Shown here in pieces: positions 37,962-46,652 of a stretch of DNA of 64,000 nt. Numbering within the stretch: position 1 is the stretch's first letter; each line of letters opens with the position of its first letter. Source of the stretch: Nitrospira sp. (GTDB lineage Bacteria > Nitrospirota > Nitrospiria > Nitrospirales > Nitrospiraceae); the NCBI GenBank assembly GCA_037045225.1, contig JBAOHZ010000009.1, positions 496,001 through 560,000 on the forward strand, given 5' to 3'. The translations under genes were made by a program, and so were the position numbers. The notes beneath the pieces are model-generated. The model worked only from the letters and a program-made list of their open reading frames with translations, searched no databases and was not told the origin of the DNA.

Positions 37962-38014
37962 ATGCACAGCAAGCGTCTTTCGAGCGCAGGCGTCACCATG
38001 TTAGGATGCGCCTC

Positions 38015-38794
38015 ATGCTGATCGACACCCATACCCATCTCGACGATGCGCGTTACGAATCGGACCGTGAGGCGATGATCGCCCGTGCGCGCGAGGCCGG
38101 TGTGGAATCGATGATCACCATCGGCTGCGACCTTGCGACCAGCCGGTCGGCTGTGGCCCTCGCCGGCCAGTATCCCTTCGTGTATGCCTCGATCGGCGTG
38201 CACCCCCATGAAGTCAAACACATCACTGACGAGTGGTACGATGAGTTCCGGAAACTGGCCCTCGACAGGAAGGTGGTGGCCTATGGCGAGATCGGTCTCG
38301 ATTACCATTACAACCACTCCGATCCGGAATTACAGCGCCGGCGCTTTCGCGAGCAGATTCAATTGGCGCGTGAACTGACGCTCCCGGTCATCATCCACAC
38401 CAGAGAAGCGCAGGACGATACCGTTCGAATTTTGAAGGAAGAACGGGCCTCAGAAATCGGCGGGGTGTTTCACTGTTTTTCGGGAGATGCCTGGCTGGCA
38501 AAGGATGCGATTGAACTGGGGTTCTATCTCTCGTTCTCCGGCATCCTGACCTTTCAGAATGCGACCATGCTGCGCGAGATCGCCAAGACGGTCCCGGCGG
38601 ACCGGCTGCTCATTGAAACCGATTGCCCCTATCTCACGCCGGTCCCCCACCGCGGCAAACGCAACGAACCGGCTTATGTGAAGCACGTGGCCGAATTGCT
38701 GGCGACGATCACCGCCGACAACGCCCGCGTGACCATTGAAGACGTAGGCCGCCGCACCAGTGAGAATGCCCGCCGCCTGTTCAAAATTCCCTAA
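38015..38794 (+). CDS. tatD: TatD-family metal-dependent DNase
   Basis: This 259-residue TIM-barrel hydrolase binds two metals through DTHTHLDD at the N-terminus, GEIGLDYHY, VIIHTREA, FHCFSG and IETDCPYLTP. TatD proteins have 3'-5' exonuclease activity and roles in DNA repair or tRNA quality control. The ATG at 38015 gives the usual MLIDTH start with AGGA eight bases before; an in-frame ATG at 38006 overlaps that site. The last 14 bases overlap the end of the convergent YacP-type gene. Confidence 0.93.
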   Translation: MLIDTHTHLDDARYESDREAMIARAREAGVESMITIGCDLATSRSAVALAGQYPFVYASIGVHPHEVKHITDEWYDEFRKLALDRKVVAYGEIGLDYHYNHSDPELQRRRFREQIQLARELTLPVIIHTREAQDDTVRILKEERASEIGGVFHCFSGDAWLAKDAIELGFYLSFSGILTFQNATMLREIAKTVPADRLLIETDCPYLTPVPHRGKRNEPAYVKHVAELLATITADNARVTIEDVGRRTSENARRLFKIP

Positions 38795-39314
38795 GCTGAT
38801 GCTTTCGTTTACGTTGGGACTTCGGCAGCTTGCGGGGATTCCCCCCCTTGTCCTTGGATCGTTTCACCACATCATCCGGCCCTCGATCCAGCTCTTTAAA
38901 GGCCACAGGCGACGGGGTGAACGACCGATCGTGTAACTTGGCGCGAAACTCCGCCGCGCCGATGACGAACGCGCCGGCCGCCCTGGCCGAATTGACCACT
39001 TCATGGTCCGAAGACACCACCGCGCAGTCCCGGCCGTATAACCGGGCGAGACGTTGAATCACCTGGTCGGCCCGTTCACCTCGCTTGGAATAGACGACTT
39101 CGACACCGGATTGAAATTCGCGATGTTCCGCGCCCAGCCCGCCCTGCCAGCCGTCGAAGACGACGGTGATGGCATGGCCTTTTCGTTGACGGTACCCGGC
39201 CAGGCTCTTGAGGAGCGTCTCACGCGCCGCCTCCAGGCGTCCGGAACCGGCGGGGAGGGCCATTCCGGCGCTTCCGACAAGGTTATACCCATCGACAAGA
39301 AGATGTGTTGCCAT
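38781..39314 (-). CDS. NYN-domain RNase, YacP/Rae1-like
   Basis: This 177-residue protein has a PIN-like NYN fold: LLVDGYNLVGSAG with the first catalytic Asp at 8, ITVVFDGWQGG with Asp, ERADQVIQRLARLYG, and VVSSDHEVVNSARAAGA. YacP (Rae1) in Bacillus is a ribosome-associated mRNA endonuclease. The C-terminal 40 residues are very basic (KRSKDKGGNPRKLPKSQRKR) and would suit ribosome or RNA binding. It is convergent with tatD and divergent from the amidase gene. Confidence 0.85.
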   Translation of the reverse strand: MATHLLVDGYNLVGSAGMALPAGSGRLEAARETLLKSLAGYRQRKGHAITVVFDGWQGGLGAEHREFQSGVEVVYSKRGERADQVIQRLARLYGRDCAVVSSDHEVVNSARAAGAFVIGAAEFRAKLHDRSFTPSPVAFKELDRGPDDVVKRSKDKGGNPRKLPKSQRKRKHQLREF

Positions 39315-39407
39315 CTACAATTACGAGGTTTAAGGCCTTTTGTTGACAATACCACAAACATCTGAGAAAAGGCCTAGAGGGTACTCTGTCGAGAGGAGTT
39401 CCGGTTC

Positions 39408-40736
39408 GTGGCTCATGTTGTCTCTTTGGTCCAGCACCTTCTCACGCTCGCGTTCGCCTGTGTCCTGCTGAGTGTAGGCCCTTCATTCGGCGCCGATACC
39501 ACGACCGACCCGTCCTGGCCGCAGTTTCCTCAGGTCTCCACGGGGGAGCCGTCCCCTCGGTTCCTGCTGGTCAAACAAGACCACACCGCCCCCTCACGAT
39601 ATCCGATCATCGTCCGCGACCTTCGCACGTGGTCTACCGCCGAGGGCACACGCCTCGTACTCGACCTGAATCACAAGACCTCCTTCTCCGAAACGCATCT
39701 GCGCAACCCCGACCGAGTGCTCATCGAGGTGAATAACGCGATCCTGGGAAAGTCCTCCAAGCAGCGCGTGTCGGGCGGGACGATCCCGCAAACGTTTCAA
39801 ATTGCGCAAAGCCGGCCGCGAGTCGTCAGCATCACGCTGACACGCAACCAGAATTCCCGCTACAAAGTGTTCTCGCTCGACAATCCGGACCGCCTCGTCA
39901 TCGATATCACACAGCGTCCAAAAGATAAGATCCGTCAGATCGGGGAGACCTCGGCGACGTCGCCACAGGCTCCGGCCGTCTCCTTGCCGACCCCGCCGGC
40001 GATTCCGAGTCCCACCGTCACGGAACCGGCTCGCCCGGTGGCGCCCAAACCGGCGAGCCCGATCCAGACCATCGTCATCGACCCCGGACATGGAGGGAAA
40101 GACCCCGGCACGGTAGGACAGCACGGCACGACGGAAAAAGATGTGACGTTGAAGGTCAGCCTGCTGCTCAAATCGTTGCTCAGCTCCTTGCCGAACACAC
40201 GTGTCCTGATGACGCGTGAGCGCGATGCATTTATCGAGCTGGAAGACCGGGCCAAGTTCGCGAACGGGAAGGACGCAGACCTGTTCATCTCCATCCACGT
40301 CAACTCCCACCCACACAAGGGCGTCCGTGGGCTGGAGATCTACCATTTCGGTGAAGCCAAGGATCAGCGCGCCCTGGAAGTGGCCGCGCGAGAAAACGGT
40401 ACCCCGTTGAATAATACCGGGGTGGGCTGGGAATACCTCGTCGCCGACCTGCTCACGAGCAAGAAGATCGAGCATTCGCTCGATCTCGCCTGGACGGCCA
40501 AGCAGGCGATGGTGACAAACCTCAACGGGCGCTATAGCACAATTGACCACGGGGTGAAGACCGCCCCTTTTTACGTGCTCCGATTCACCACCATGCCCAG
40601 CATTCTCGCCGAAATCGCCTTCATGTCGAACCCCGCTGAAGAAGAGCAAATGCGCTCACAGCCGTTCCTGGCACATATCGCGGAATCGATTTTCGAAGGG
40701 GTCAAAACCTACCTCCACGCCAATCCTCCCAGATGA
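39408..40736 (+). CDS. amiC: N-acetylmuramoyl-L-alanine amidase with AMIN domain (AmiC type)
   Basis: This 442-residue periplasmic hydrolase cleaves the stem peptide from peptidoglycan during cell separation. Signal peptide (LLTLAFACVLLSVGPSFGA); AMIN domain (about 60-175: TRLVLDLNHKTSFSE, NPDRLVIDI) that targets the division site; Pro-rich linker (about 185-220); amidase_3 domain with Zn ligands in VIDPGHGGKDPG, TTEKDVTL, FISIHVNSH and a catalytic Glu in LAEIAFMSN. Start is GTG with AGGAG nine bases upstream. The inverted repeat AGGCCTTTT/AAAAGGCCT lies just before it, near 39333-39375. Confidence 0.93.
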   Translation: MAHVVSLVQHLLTLAFACVLLSVGPSFGADTTTDPSWPQFPQVSTGEPSPRFLLVKQDHTAPSRYPIIVRDLRTWSTAEGTRLVLDLNHKTSFSETHLRNPDRVLIEVNNAILGKSSKQRVSGGTIPQTFQIAQSRPRVVSITLTRNQNSRYKVFSLDNPDRLVIDITQRPKDKIRQIGETSATSPQAPAVSLPTPPAIPSPTVTEPARPVAPKPASPIQTIVIDPGHGGKDPGTVGQHGTTEKDVTLKVSLLLKSLLSSLPNTRVLMTRERDAFIELEDRAKFANGKDADLFISIHVNSHPHKGVRGLEIYHFGEAKDQRALEVAARENGTPLNNTGVGWEYLVADLLTSKKIEHSLDLAWTAKQAMVTNLNGRYSTIDHGVKTAPFYVLRFTTMPSILAEIAFMSNPAEEEQMRSQPFLAHIAESIFEGVKTYLHANPPR

Positions 40737-40783
40737 CAAGCGCCGTCTCGTTGGGCTAGAGTTCTCCCTTTTGACTCCATGGT

Positions 40784-41545
40784 ATGACCACTTTCAAACT
40801 CGTCCTCGAGTACGACGGGACACAATATGCCGGGTGGCAACGCCAGCCGAACGTGCCGACCATCCAGGCCACCGTCGAAGAGGCGCTGGCGGCGATCGCG
40901 CAAACAAAACTCACGCTCGTCGGAGCAGGCCGGACCGATGCCGGGGTACACGCCCTCGGGCAAGTCGCCAGTTTCAGGACCGAGCGCGGACTCTCTCAGC
41001 GGGAGTGGCTTCGCGCCTTAAATGCCCACCTCCCTCCCGATATCAGCGCCCTCTCAGTTGAAGCGGTGCCGGATACGTTTCACGCACGCTACTCGGCGAA
41101 AGGGAAGCTGTACGAGTATCACCTGATGAATCGATCCGAGCGAGCGCCCCTCCTCCGTGCCTGGAGCTGGATGCTCTATAAACCGCTGGACTATGCGGCG
41201 ATGACGGAGGCTGCGGCGACGCTGACCGGCACCCACGATTTCTCCTCCTTCGAAACCGCCCCGACCGACAACGACAACCCGCAGTGTTCGTTACAGCAGG
41301 CAGACCTTCGCCGCCACGGTGATCTCATCATCCTCTCCTTCTATGCCGACCGGTTCCTCAAACAGATGGTGCGCGCCATGGTCGGAACCCTGGTGGAAGT
41401 GGGCCAGGGGAAACGAGCGTCCGCCGACATGCGCCACGTACTCGCCGCGCACACTCGCGCAGCGGCGGGAAGAACCGCGCCGGCCCATGGCCTGTACCTT
41501 GTCCGGGTGGACTATGGCGAGACGACTATCCCCCATCCCACCTAG
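40784..41545 (+). CDS. truA: tRNA pseudouridine(38-40) synthase TruA
   Basis: This 253-residue enzyme isomerises uridines 38-40 in the tRNA anticodon arm. Catalytic Asp52 lies in GAGRTDAGVHALGQ. Other family marks are YDGTQYAGWQRQ at the start and FLKQMVRAMVGTLVEVGQGK near the end. Normal length. It follows the amidase gene by 47 bases on the same strand and may share its transcript. Confidence 0.96.
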   Translation: MTTFKLVLEYDGTQYAGWQRQPNVPTIQATVEEALAAIAQTKLTLVGAGRTDAGVHALGQVASFRTERGLSQREWLRALNAHLPPDISALSVEAVPDTFHARYSAKGKLYEYHLMNRSERAPLLRAWSWMLYKPLDYAAMTEAAATLTGTHDFSSFETAPTDNDNPQCSLQQADLRRHGDLIILSFYADRFLKQMVRAMVGTLVEVGQGKRASADMRHVLAAHTRAAAGRTAPAHGLYLVRVDYGETTIPHPT

Positions 41546-41627
41546 GTGACTCCCCCTGCGAGACAGGAACCCCTCCGTTTGGTATAGTCGCGCCAGCAAC
41601 TTACGTTCACCTCACAAGGAGTCCCTC

Positions 41628-41945
41628 ATGAAACATCTCTGTACGGCCATGTCTGTCCTCATGTTGGCAGCCGTGCTCATCACCCCGCAGCTCAGCTACG
41701 CCGGGGCGCAGCAGAACAAGATGGCTACCTGTAACAAGGATGCCAACGCCCAAGGCCTGAGTGGTGAAGGGAAGGGAGACGCGCGCAAGGCGTTCATGAA
41801 GGAATGCCTCTCCGCCAAGCCGGAAAAAGCCGCAGCCGGTTCGACGCAGCAGAACAAGATGGCCACGTGCAACAAGGACGCGAAAGCGAAGAAATTGGCC
41901 GGCGACGAGCGCAAGAAGTTTATGAAGGAGTGTTTGTCTAACTAG
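41628..41945 (+). CDS. PsiF-repeat periplasmic protein
   Basis: This 105-residue exported protein has a signal peptide (AMSVLMLAAVLITPQLSYA) and two tandem PsiF repeats, both opening QQNKMATCNKDA and closing FMKECLS, each with two cysteines. In E. coli psiF is phosphate-starvation induced with unknown function. AAGGAG lies seven bases before the ATG, and a GC-rich hairpin follows the stop, so it is probably its own transcription unit. Confidence 0.88.
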   Translation: MKHLCTAMSVLMLAAVLITPQLSYAGAQQNKMATCNKDANAQGLSGEGKGDARKAFMKECLSAKPEKAAAGSTQQNKMATCNKDAKAKKLAGDERKKFMKECLSN

Positions 41946-41951
41946 GCACAG

Positions 41952-41989
41952 TACCCCCCGGCGCCACCGCACGGCCGCGCCGGGGGGTA
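41952..41989. terminator. GC-rich hairpin between convergent psiF-like and cysE genes
   Basis: A perfect 12-bp stem, TACCCCCCGGCG / CGCCGGGGGGTA, closes a 14-base loop seven bases after the PsiF stop. There is no T-tract on either side, but placement between convergent genes suggests a two-way terminator or transcript barrier. Confidence 0.7.
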
Positions 41990-42019
41990 ACCAGGGTCAC
42001 ATCGACGCGGAATGGGACC

Positions 42020-42670
42020 CTAGCGAGGGTTGTGGGAATCTCGATTGTCGAGTTTCTTCCGTAACTCGATGAGTTCTAGTTCGAGAGCGGCAAATCGATC
42101 GGCGGTCGGATCCGGCATATTGGTGTGGTCCATGGTCGCATCGGGAAGCCGCTCCCCTTGCGACTTGATGATCCTGGCCGGCACTCCGATCACGGTGGAG
42201 TTCGGCGGCACGGACTTCAAGACAACGGAATTCGCGCCGATTTTCACGTTGTCGCCGATCGTAATCCCGCCGAGAATTTTTGCCCCCGCCCCAACGACTA
42301 CGTGACTGCCGAGCGTCGGGTGACGCTTGCCACGCTCCTTCCCCGTTCCACCGAGGGTCACGCCCTGAAACAGGGTGACATTGTCCCCGACCTCAGCCGT
42401 TTCTCCGATCACCACACCCATGCCGTGATCGATAAAAAACCGCTCCCCGATCTTCGCCGAAGGATGAATCTCAATTCCTGTCAGCCAGCGGGCTAGTTGA
42501 GAAATCGCGCGGGGGAGGAACGGCACACGACGCCCTTTGAGCCAATGCGCGAGGCGGTACGCCAACAAGGCGTGAAATCCTGCGTAGGTCAAAATGACTT
42601 CGAGCCGGCTGGTGGCGGCCGGGTCTCGGTCGAAAATCGCTTGGAGGTCCTGGGAGATGGTCTTGAACAT
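42020..42670 (-). CDS. cysE: Serine O-acetyltransferase
   Basis: This 216-residue enzyme makes O-acetylserine for cysteine synthesis. An N-terminal helical domain precedes a left-handed beta-helix of hexapeptide repeats (IEIHPSAKIGERFFIDHG, GVVIGETAEVGDNVTLFQG, KIGANSVVLKSVP). The catalytic His is in FIDHGMG. The ATG at 42670 (MFKTISQDL) is preferred over an in-frame TTG at 42688. A short acidic helix (ALELELIELRKKL) ends the protein. It follows ispF by about 40 bases in the same direction. Confidence 0.95.
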   Translation of the reverse strand: MFKTISQDLQAIFDRDPAATSRLEVILTYAGFHALLAYRLAHWLKGRRVPFLPRAISQLARWLTGIEIHPSAKIGERFFIDHGMGVVIGETAEVGDNVTLFQGVTLGGTGKERGKRHPTLGSHVVVGAGAKILGGITIGDNVKIGANSVVLKSVPPNSTVIGVPARIIKSQGERLPDATMDHTNMPDPTADRFAALELELIELRKKLDNRDSHNPR

Positions 42671-42709
42671 ACGTGATATCAGAGTCAACAGCCGGCCGAA
42701 CGCTACGCG

Positions 42710-43192
42710 CTAGGCCCGCTCGATCAGGCAGACGGCCTGTGCCGCGACCGCTTCTTCTCGCCCGACCGCATCCAACCCTTCGCCGCTTTTGACTTTGACA
42801 TTCACCAGATCCGGATCCACGTGCAGCACCCCGGCGATGATCTTCTGCATGGCCGCCAGATGCGGGCTCAGCCGCGGCGCCTGCGCGATGATCGTGCTAT
42901 CCACATTCGCCAGACGATAACCCTTCGCACGCAGCTTCTCGACGACATCTTCAAGCAACTTGAGGCTCGAAATATTCTTAAATCGCTGATCCGAACTCGG
43001 ATAGTGGCGTCCGAGATCGCCTTCCCCCATCGCCCCGAGCAGCGCGTCGCAGATAGCATGCACCAGGGCATCGGAATCGGAATGCCCTTGCAGGCCTTTG
43101 TGATGGGGAATTTCGAGTCCACCCAGAATCAATTTGCGCCCGGCGACCAACGGATGAATATCCCAACCACATCCCACGCGTACACCCGTCAT
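42710..43192 (-). CDS. ispF: 2-C-methyl-D-erythritol 2,4-cyclodiphosphate synthase
   Basis: This 160-residue MEP-pathway enzyme for isoprenoid precursors cyclises CDP-methylerythritol phosphate with release of CMP. Metal ligands are D11 and H13 in GWDIHPL, and a His in HSDSDALVHAICDALLGA; GDLGRHYPSS follows. The ATG overlaps the ispD stop as ATGA, so the two are coupled, which fits their consecutive roles in the pathway. Confidence 0.97.
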   Translation of the reverse strand: MTGVRVGCGWDIHPLVAGRKLILGGLEIPHHKGLQGHSDSDALVHAICDALLGAMGEGDLGRHYPSSDQRFKNISSLKLLEDVVEKLRAKGYRLANVDSTIIAQAPRLSPHLAAMQKIIAGVLHVDPDLVNVKVKSGEGLDAVGREEAVAAQAVCLIERA

Positions 43193-44004
43193 TCTGCACT
43201 CCTTGCCGCCGTTCGTGAGCCGAGAATCGCTTCTCCGATCACGAGATCTTCCGGCCTCGTCACCTTGATATTGTCGCCACTCCCCTCGACCACCACGACC
43301 GGTTTTCCGATCAATTCCACGAGGTGAGCGTCATCCGTCGCTTGTACGCCACCCAACAATGCCTTGTGATGGCCTTCTTCCAGCCAGGCACGGCGGAACG
43401 CCTGCGGGGTCTGTGCCAACCACAGGGGCCGGCGATCAACCGTCCGCTCGATCACTCCGCCTGCGCCCACATATTTCACCGTATCGCGCATCGGCAGCGC
43501 AATAATGGCCGCCCCATGCTCCGCCGCCGCGGCCACGACTCTCCGGATCATGTCCTCGGTCAGAAACGGCCGCACCGCGTCGTGGACCAGGACAATCTCC
43601 GTATCCTGGCTCACTTCGGCCAGCGCATGCCGCACCGAATCCTGCCGCTGCTCCCCCCCGGCCACAACCTTTGTCACCTTCCCAAACTCACCCGTCGCCA
43701 CAATATGGTCGAGGCAATATTGGCGGTCAGACTGAGGAACGGCCAGGATGATCTCATGGATAACCGGGGAAGCTTGGAGCACCAGGAGGGACTGCGCGAG
43801 AATCGGCCGTCCCCCGAGGGCGAGAAACTGCTTGGGGATATGGCCGCCCATGCGAAGTCCACGACCGGCCGCCGGAACCAAGGCGACCGTGCGAGGACCT
43901 GACCACGGCAGCGTCGCGTCACGAGAGGACACCGGCACACTCACGAATGCCACAACAGGACGAGGCCAGAGGTGGCCACCCGCCTCCCAGTCCTTCGCAC
44001 CCAC
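43189..44004 (-). CDS. ispD: 2-C-methyl-D-erythritol 4-phosphate cytidylyltransferase
   Basis: This enzyme transfers CMP to methylerythritol phosphate. The nucleotide-binding loop is ALVPAAGRGLRMGG, followed by PKQFLALGG, VLVHDAVRPF and the ATDDAHLVE region. As written from the GTG at 44004 it has 271 residues, about 40 more than usual at the N-terminus. That GTG directly abuts the stop of the upstream gene (TAAGTG), but an internal GTG nearer the loop may be the true start. Coupled to ispF downstream. Confidence 0.94.
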   Translation of the reverse strand: MGAKDWEAGGHLWPRPVVAFVSVPVSSRDATLPWSGPRTVALVPAAGRGLRMGGHIPKQFLALGGRPILAQSLLVLQASPVIHEIILAVPQSDRQYCLDHIVATGEFGKVTKVVAGGEQRQDSVRHALAEVSQDTEIVLVHDAVRPFLTEDMIRRVVAAAAEHGAAIIALPMRDTVKYVGAGGVIERTVDRRPLWLAQTPQAFRRAWLEEGHHKALLGGVQATDDAHLVELIGKPVVVVEGSGDNIKVTRPEDLVIGEAILGSRTAARSAE

Positions 44005-45030
44005 TTACCCACGCGCAACCTGATACTCTTCTCGTTCGGAGTCTTCCTTCAAACGGGTGAAGATCATGCGCCCTGCCGTTGTCTGAAGCACACTGGTCAC
44101 GGTCACATCCACATTGCGACCGATACAGCGCCGCGCATTGTCCACGACGATCATCGTCCCGTCATCGAGATAAGCGACGCCCTGACCGGCCTCTTTGCCT
44201 TCCTTCAACACAAACACCCGAATGGTTTCACCCGGCAATACGACCGGTCGCAGCGCATTACACAGCTCATTGATGTTCAGAACCCGCACGCCCTGCAATT
44301 CGGCGACTTTGTTCAAATTCAAGTCATTGGTGACGATGCGCCCCCCAACCTTCTTGGCCAACACCACGAGCTTGGCGTCCACTTCCTTGACGTGGGGGAA
44401 ATCTTCTTCGATGATCCGGACATCGACGCCCGGCATTTTCTGAATCTTGTTGAGAATATCCAACCCGCGGCGCCCGCGTGCCCGTTTCAAAGAATCCGAT
44501 GAGTCTGCAATGTGCTGTAATTCATTCAAAATGAAATGGGGAACCAGAAACGGCCCCTCCAGAAACCCTGTCTCGCACAGATCGGCAACCCGGCCGTCGA
44601 TGATCACGCTGGTGTCCAACACTTTGAGGCTCGCATGGGAAGTCCCGGCTACCGACGGCCCCTGATCCAGACCAGGAAACTGTTCATTGCCGAACCGCGC
44701 GCCCATGGCGAGGCCCAAATAGGGCAATCCCAAGAGAAAGACTAACCCACCGATATGAAAGAGGAAGGTCTCCACATCGAAGACCGCGCTCCCGACCCAC
44801 TCCACCAAACCGGTAAGAATAAGACCGCCGGCGAGACCTACTGCACCACCGACAATAATACCGAATGACAGTCTGCGGAGCGCATATTCGCCAGCCAGGA
44901 TGAGTCCGCCGGCCACCGCCCCCATCCCCAGCCCCATCAACAAGAACTCGCGACTTGGATCCTGGGCCCGCAGAAACAAGGCCATACCGGCAAGAGCGCT
45001 GAGAAGAACAAATATGGCCCGTATTACCAT
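44005..45030 (-). CDS. Membrane PIN/TRAM-domain protein (YacL-like)
   Basis: The 341-residue protein has four membrane segments in the first 125 residues. A PIN domain follows (about 145-265: LKVLDTSVIIDGRVADL, VPHFILNELQHIAD, ARGRRGLDIL, EVDAKLVVLAK, GGRIVTNDLNLNKVAE) with the acidic nuclease residues kept, and a C-terminal TRAM domain (about 280-335, LPGETIRVFVLKEGKE). YacL-type proteins are predicted membrane-bound RNases. GGAGG lies eight bases before the ATG at 45030. The order YacL-IspD-IspF-CysE recalls the Bacillus cluster. Confidence 0.9.
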   Translation of the reverse strand: MVIRAIFVLLSALAGMALFLRAQDPSREFLLMGLGMGAVAGGLILAGEYALRRLSFGIIVGGAVGLAGGLILTGLVEWVGSAVFDVETFLFHIGGLVFLLGLPYLGLAMGARFGNEQFPGLDQGPSVAGTSHASLKVLDTSVIIDGRVADLCETGFLEGPFLVPHFILNELQHIADSSDSLKRARGRRGLDILNKIQKMPGVDVRIIEEDFPHVKEVDAKLVVLAKKVGGRIVTNDLNLNKVAELQGVRVLNINELCNALRPVVLPGETIRVFVLKEGKEAGQGVAYLDDGTMIVVDNARRCIGRNVDVTVTSVLQTTAGRMIFTRLKEDSEREEYQVARG

Positions 45031-45080
45031 ACTGTTTGCCTCCTCTCTGTGATCAACCCCGAACGGACGATCCGGAGCAA

Positions 45081-46625
45081 TCACGGCCTCAGTGTCAGAT
45101 AAATGGCTCGCCCCTGCCGTCTCAACAGGAGCAATACCGCCTGGTCTTTCGGCAAATTGGCGGCGGTATGTTCGTACGCCTTCATGGTCCCCACTGCTTT
45201 GCGATTCACCTCCAGAACAAGATCGCCCTCACGCACACCGGCCTCTTCTGCAGGACTCCCTGCCTTCACCCTGACGACGATGACGCCATGATCACTCGAC
45301 TTCAATCCATACCGGCCGGCCAATTCCGTATTCAGTTCTTTCACCTCGAAATCGGAGAGGAGTCCGGCGGGAGCCACCGATTCCGCCCCCTCCTCGACTC
45401 CGGCTTGTGCCAGGTTCTTCGGCTGCTCGGCAATGGTCAATTCGATGGACTTCGGCTTTTTTTCGCGGATGATCTTGACCGTCACCTTTTTCCCCACCAC
45501 CGTCTGGGCAACGGCGTTCCGCAGGTGCGCCGGCGAATCCATCGGTTTGCCATCGTAGTCGACAATGACATCCCCGCGCTCAAACCCGGCCTTCTTGGCA
45601 GGGCTGTCATCCAGGATGTCGCTGACGAGAACGCCCTTCACGTCTTTCGGCACGCCGAACTGGGAAGACAATTCGGGTGTGAGCTCCTGAATCGAGACCC
45701 CCAGCCACCCTCGCACGACTTTGCCATGCTGGATCAACTGGTCCATGATCGAATGGGCCATGTTGCTCGGAACGGCAAATCCGATTCCCATGTTCCCGCC
45801 GCTTTGACTATAGATGGCCGTGTTGATGCCGACCAGTTCGCCGCGCACATTCACCAGGGCACCGCCGGAATTCCCCGGATTGATCGCCGCATCGGTCTGA
45901 ATGAAATCTTCGTATTCGGCAATCCCAGCCGCGCGGCCGAGGGCGCTGACGATTCCCAACGTGACTGTCTGCGTCAATCCGAACGGGTTGCCGACGGCGA
46001 GAACAAATTCACCGACCTCAAGTTTGTCGGAATCAGCCCACGCCACGGTCGGCAGTCCACTGGTCTCGATTTTCAGCACGGCGACGTCAGTCTTGGCATC
46101 CGTTCCGACCAGCTTGGCCTTGAACTCTCGCTTATCGGACAGGAACACCTTGATCTCATCGGCCTTGTTGACCACGTGATTGTTCGTGATGATGAGGCCG
46201 TTCGAATCGACAATGACGCCGGATCCCAACCCTCGTTCCTTGCGTTCCTTGGGCGCTTCGAATCGCTTCATCCATTCTTCGCCGAAAAACCGTCTAAAAA
46301 ACGGATCGTCGAACGGAGTGCCCTTCCCTTCCTCATTCGATCCGTTCCGTGTCGCAAAAATGTTCACCACGGCCGGCTTCACGACTTTGGCGACATCGAC
46401 AAAACTCTGGCCACCCGCACCGGGCAGCGTAGGCTGCACGGCCGTGGAGACCGGCGTCGCGACGGGAGCAGGACTCGGTTGAGGAACCGCATGCCCGGTC
46501 GGCAGCCATCCGAGATCGGAGGTCAGGATGACTCCGATCAGGACTCCTGCAATCACGAGGAGTCCTGGGACGATCCAGGGACGTCTCGCAGGTGGCTGCG
46601 CTGAAGGAATACGAAAGTCGTTCAT
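45081..46625 (-). CDS. degQ: Periplasmic serine protease DegP/DegQ (HtrA)
   Basis: This 514-residue protein is a quality-control protease and chaperone of the periplasm. An N-terminal membrane anchor (PGLLVIAGVLIGVILTS) is followed by a Pro-rich linker. The trypsin-like domain carries the triad H150 (ITNNHVV), D180 (KTDVAVLKI) and S253 (GNSGGAL). Two PDZ domains follow (about 290-385 and 415-510, each with a GxRxGD-like loop: AGFERGDVIVD and AGVREGDLVLEV). GGGAG lies five bases before the ATG. About 50 bases separate it from the YacL-like gene downstream. Confidence 0.95.
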   Translation of the reverse strand: MNDFRIPSAQPPARRPWIVPGLLVIAGVLIGVILTSDLGWLPTGHAVPQPSPAPVATPVSTAVQPTLPGAGGQSFVDVAKVVKPAVVNIFATRNGSNEEGKGTPFDDPFFRRFFGEEWMKRFEAPKERKERGLGSGVIVDSNGLIITNNHVVNKADEIKVFLSDKREFKAKLVGTDAKTDVAVLKIETSGLPTVAWADSDKLEVGEFVLAVGNPFGLTQTVTLGIVSALGRAAGIAEYEDFIQTDAAINPGNSGGALVNVRGELVGINTAIYSQSGGNMGIGFAVPSNMAHSIMDQLIQHGKVVRGWLGVSIQELTPELSSQFGVPKDVKGVLVSDILDDSPAKKAGFERGDVIVDYDGKPMDSPAHLRNAVAQTVVGKKVTVKIIREKKPKSIELTIAEQPKNLAQAGVEEGAESVAPAGLLSDFEVKELNTELAGRYGLKSSDHGVIVVRVKAGSPAEEAGVREGDLVLEVNRKAVGTMKAYEHTAANLPKDQAVLLLLRRQGRAIYLTLRP

Positions 46626-46652
46626 CGTGCTCCCAGTCGAAAGGGACGCCGC

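Noticed and set aside
39333..39375. Inverted repeat AGGCCTTTT/AAAAGGCCT with a TTGACA inside, upstream of the amidase
   Set aside because: No acceptable -10 box at the right distance and arms are short; could be chance.
45036..46604. A 522-codon open frame antisense to the HtrA protease gene
   Set aside because: It covers a gene with a complete catalytic triad; composition is that of a shadow frame.
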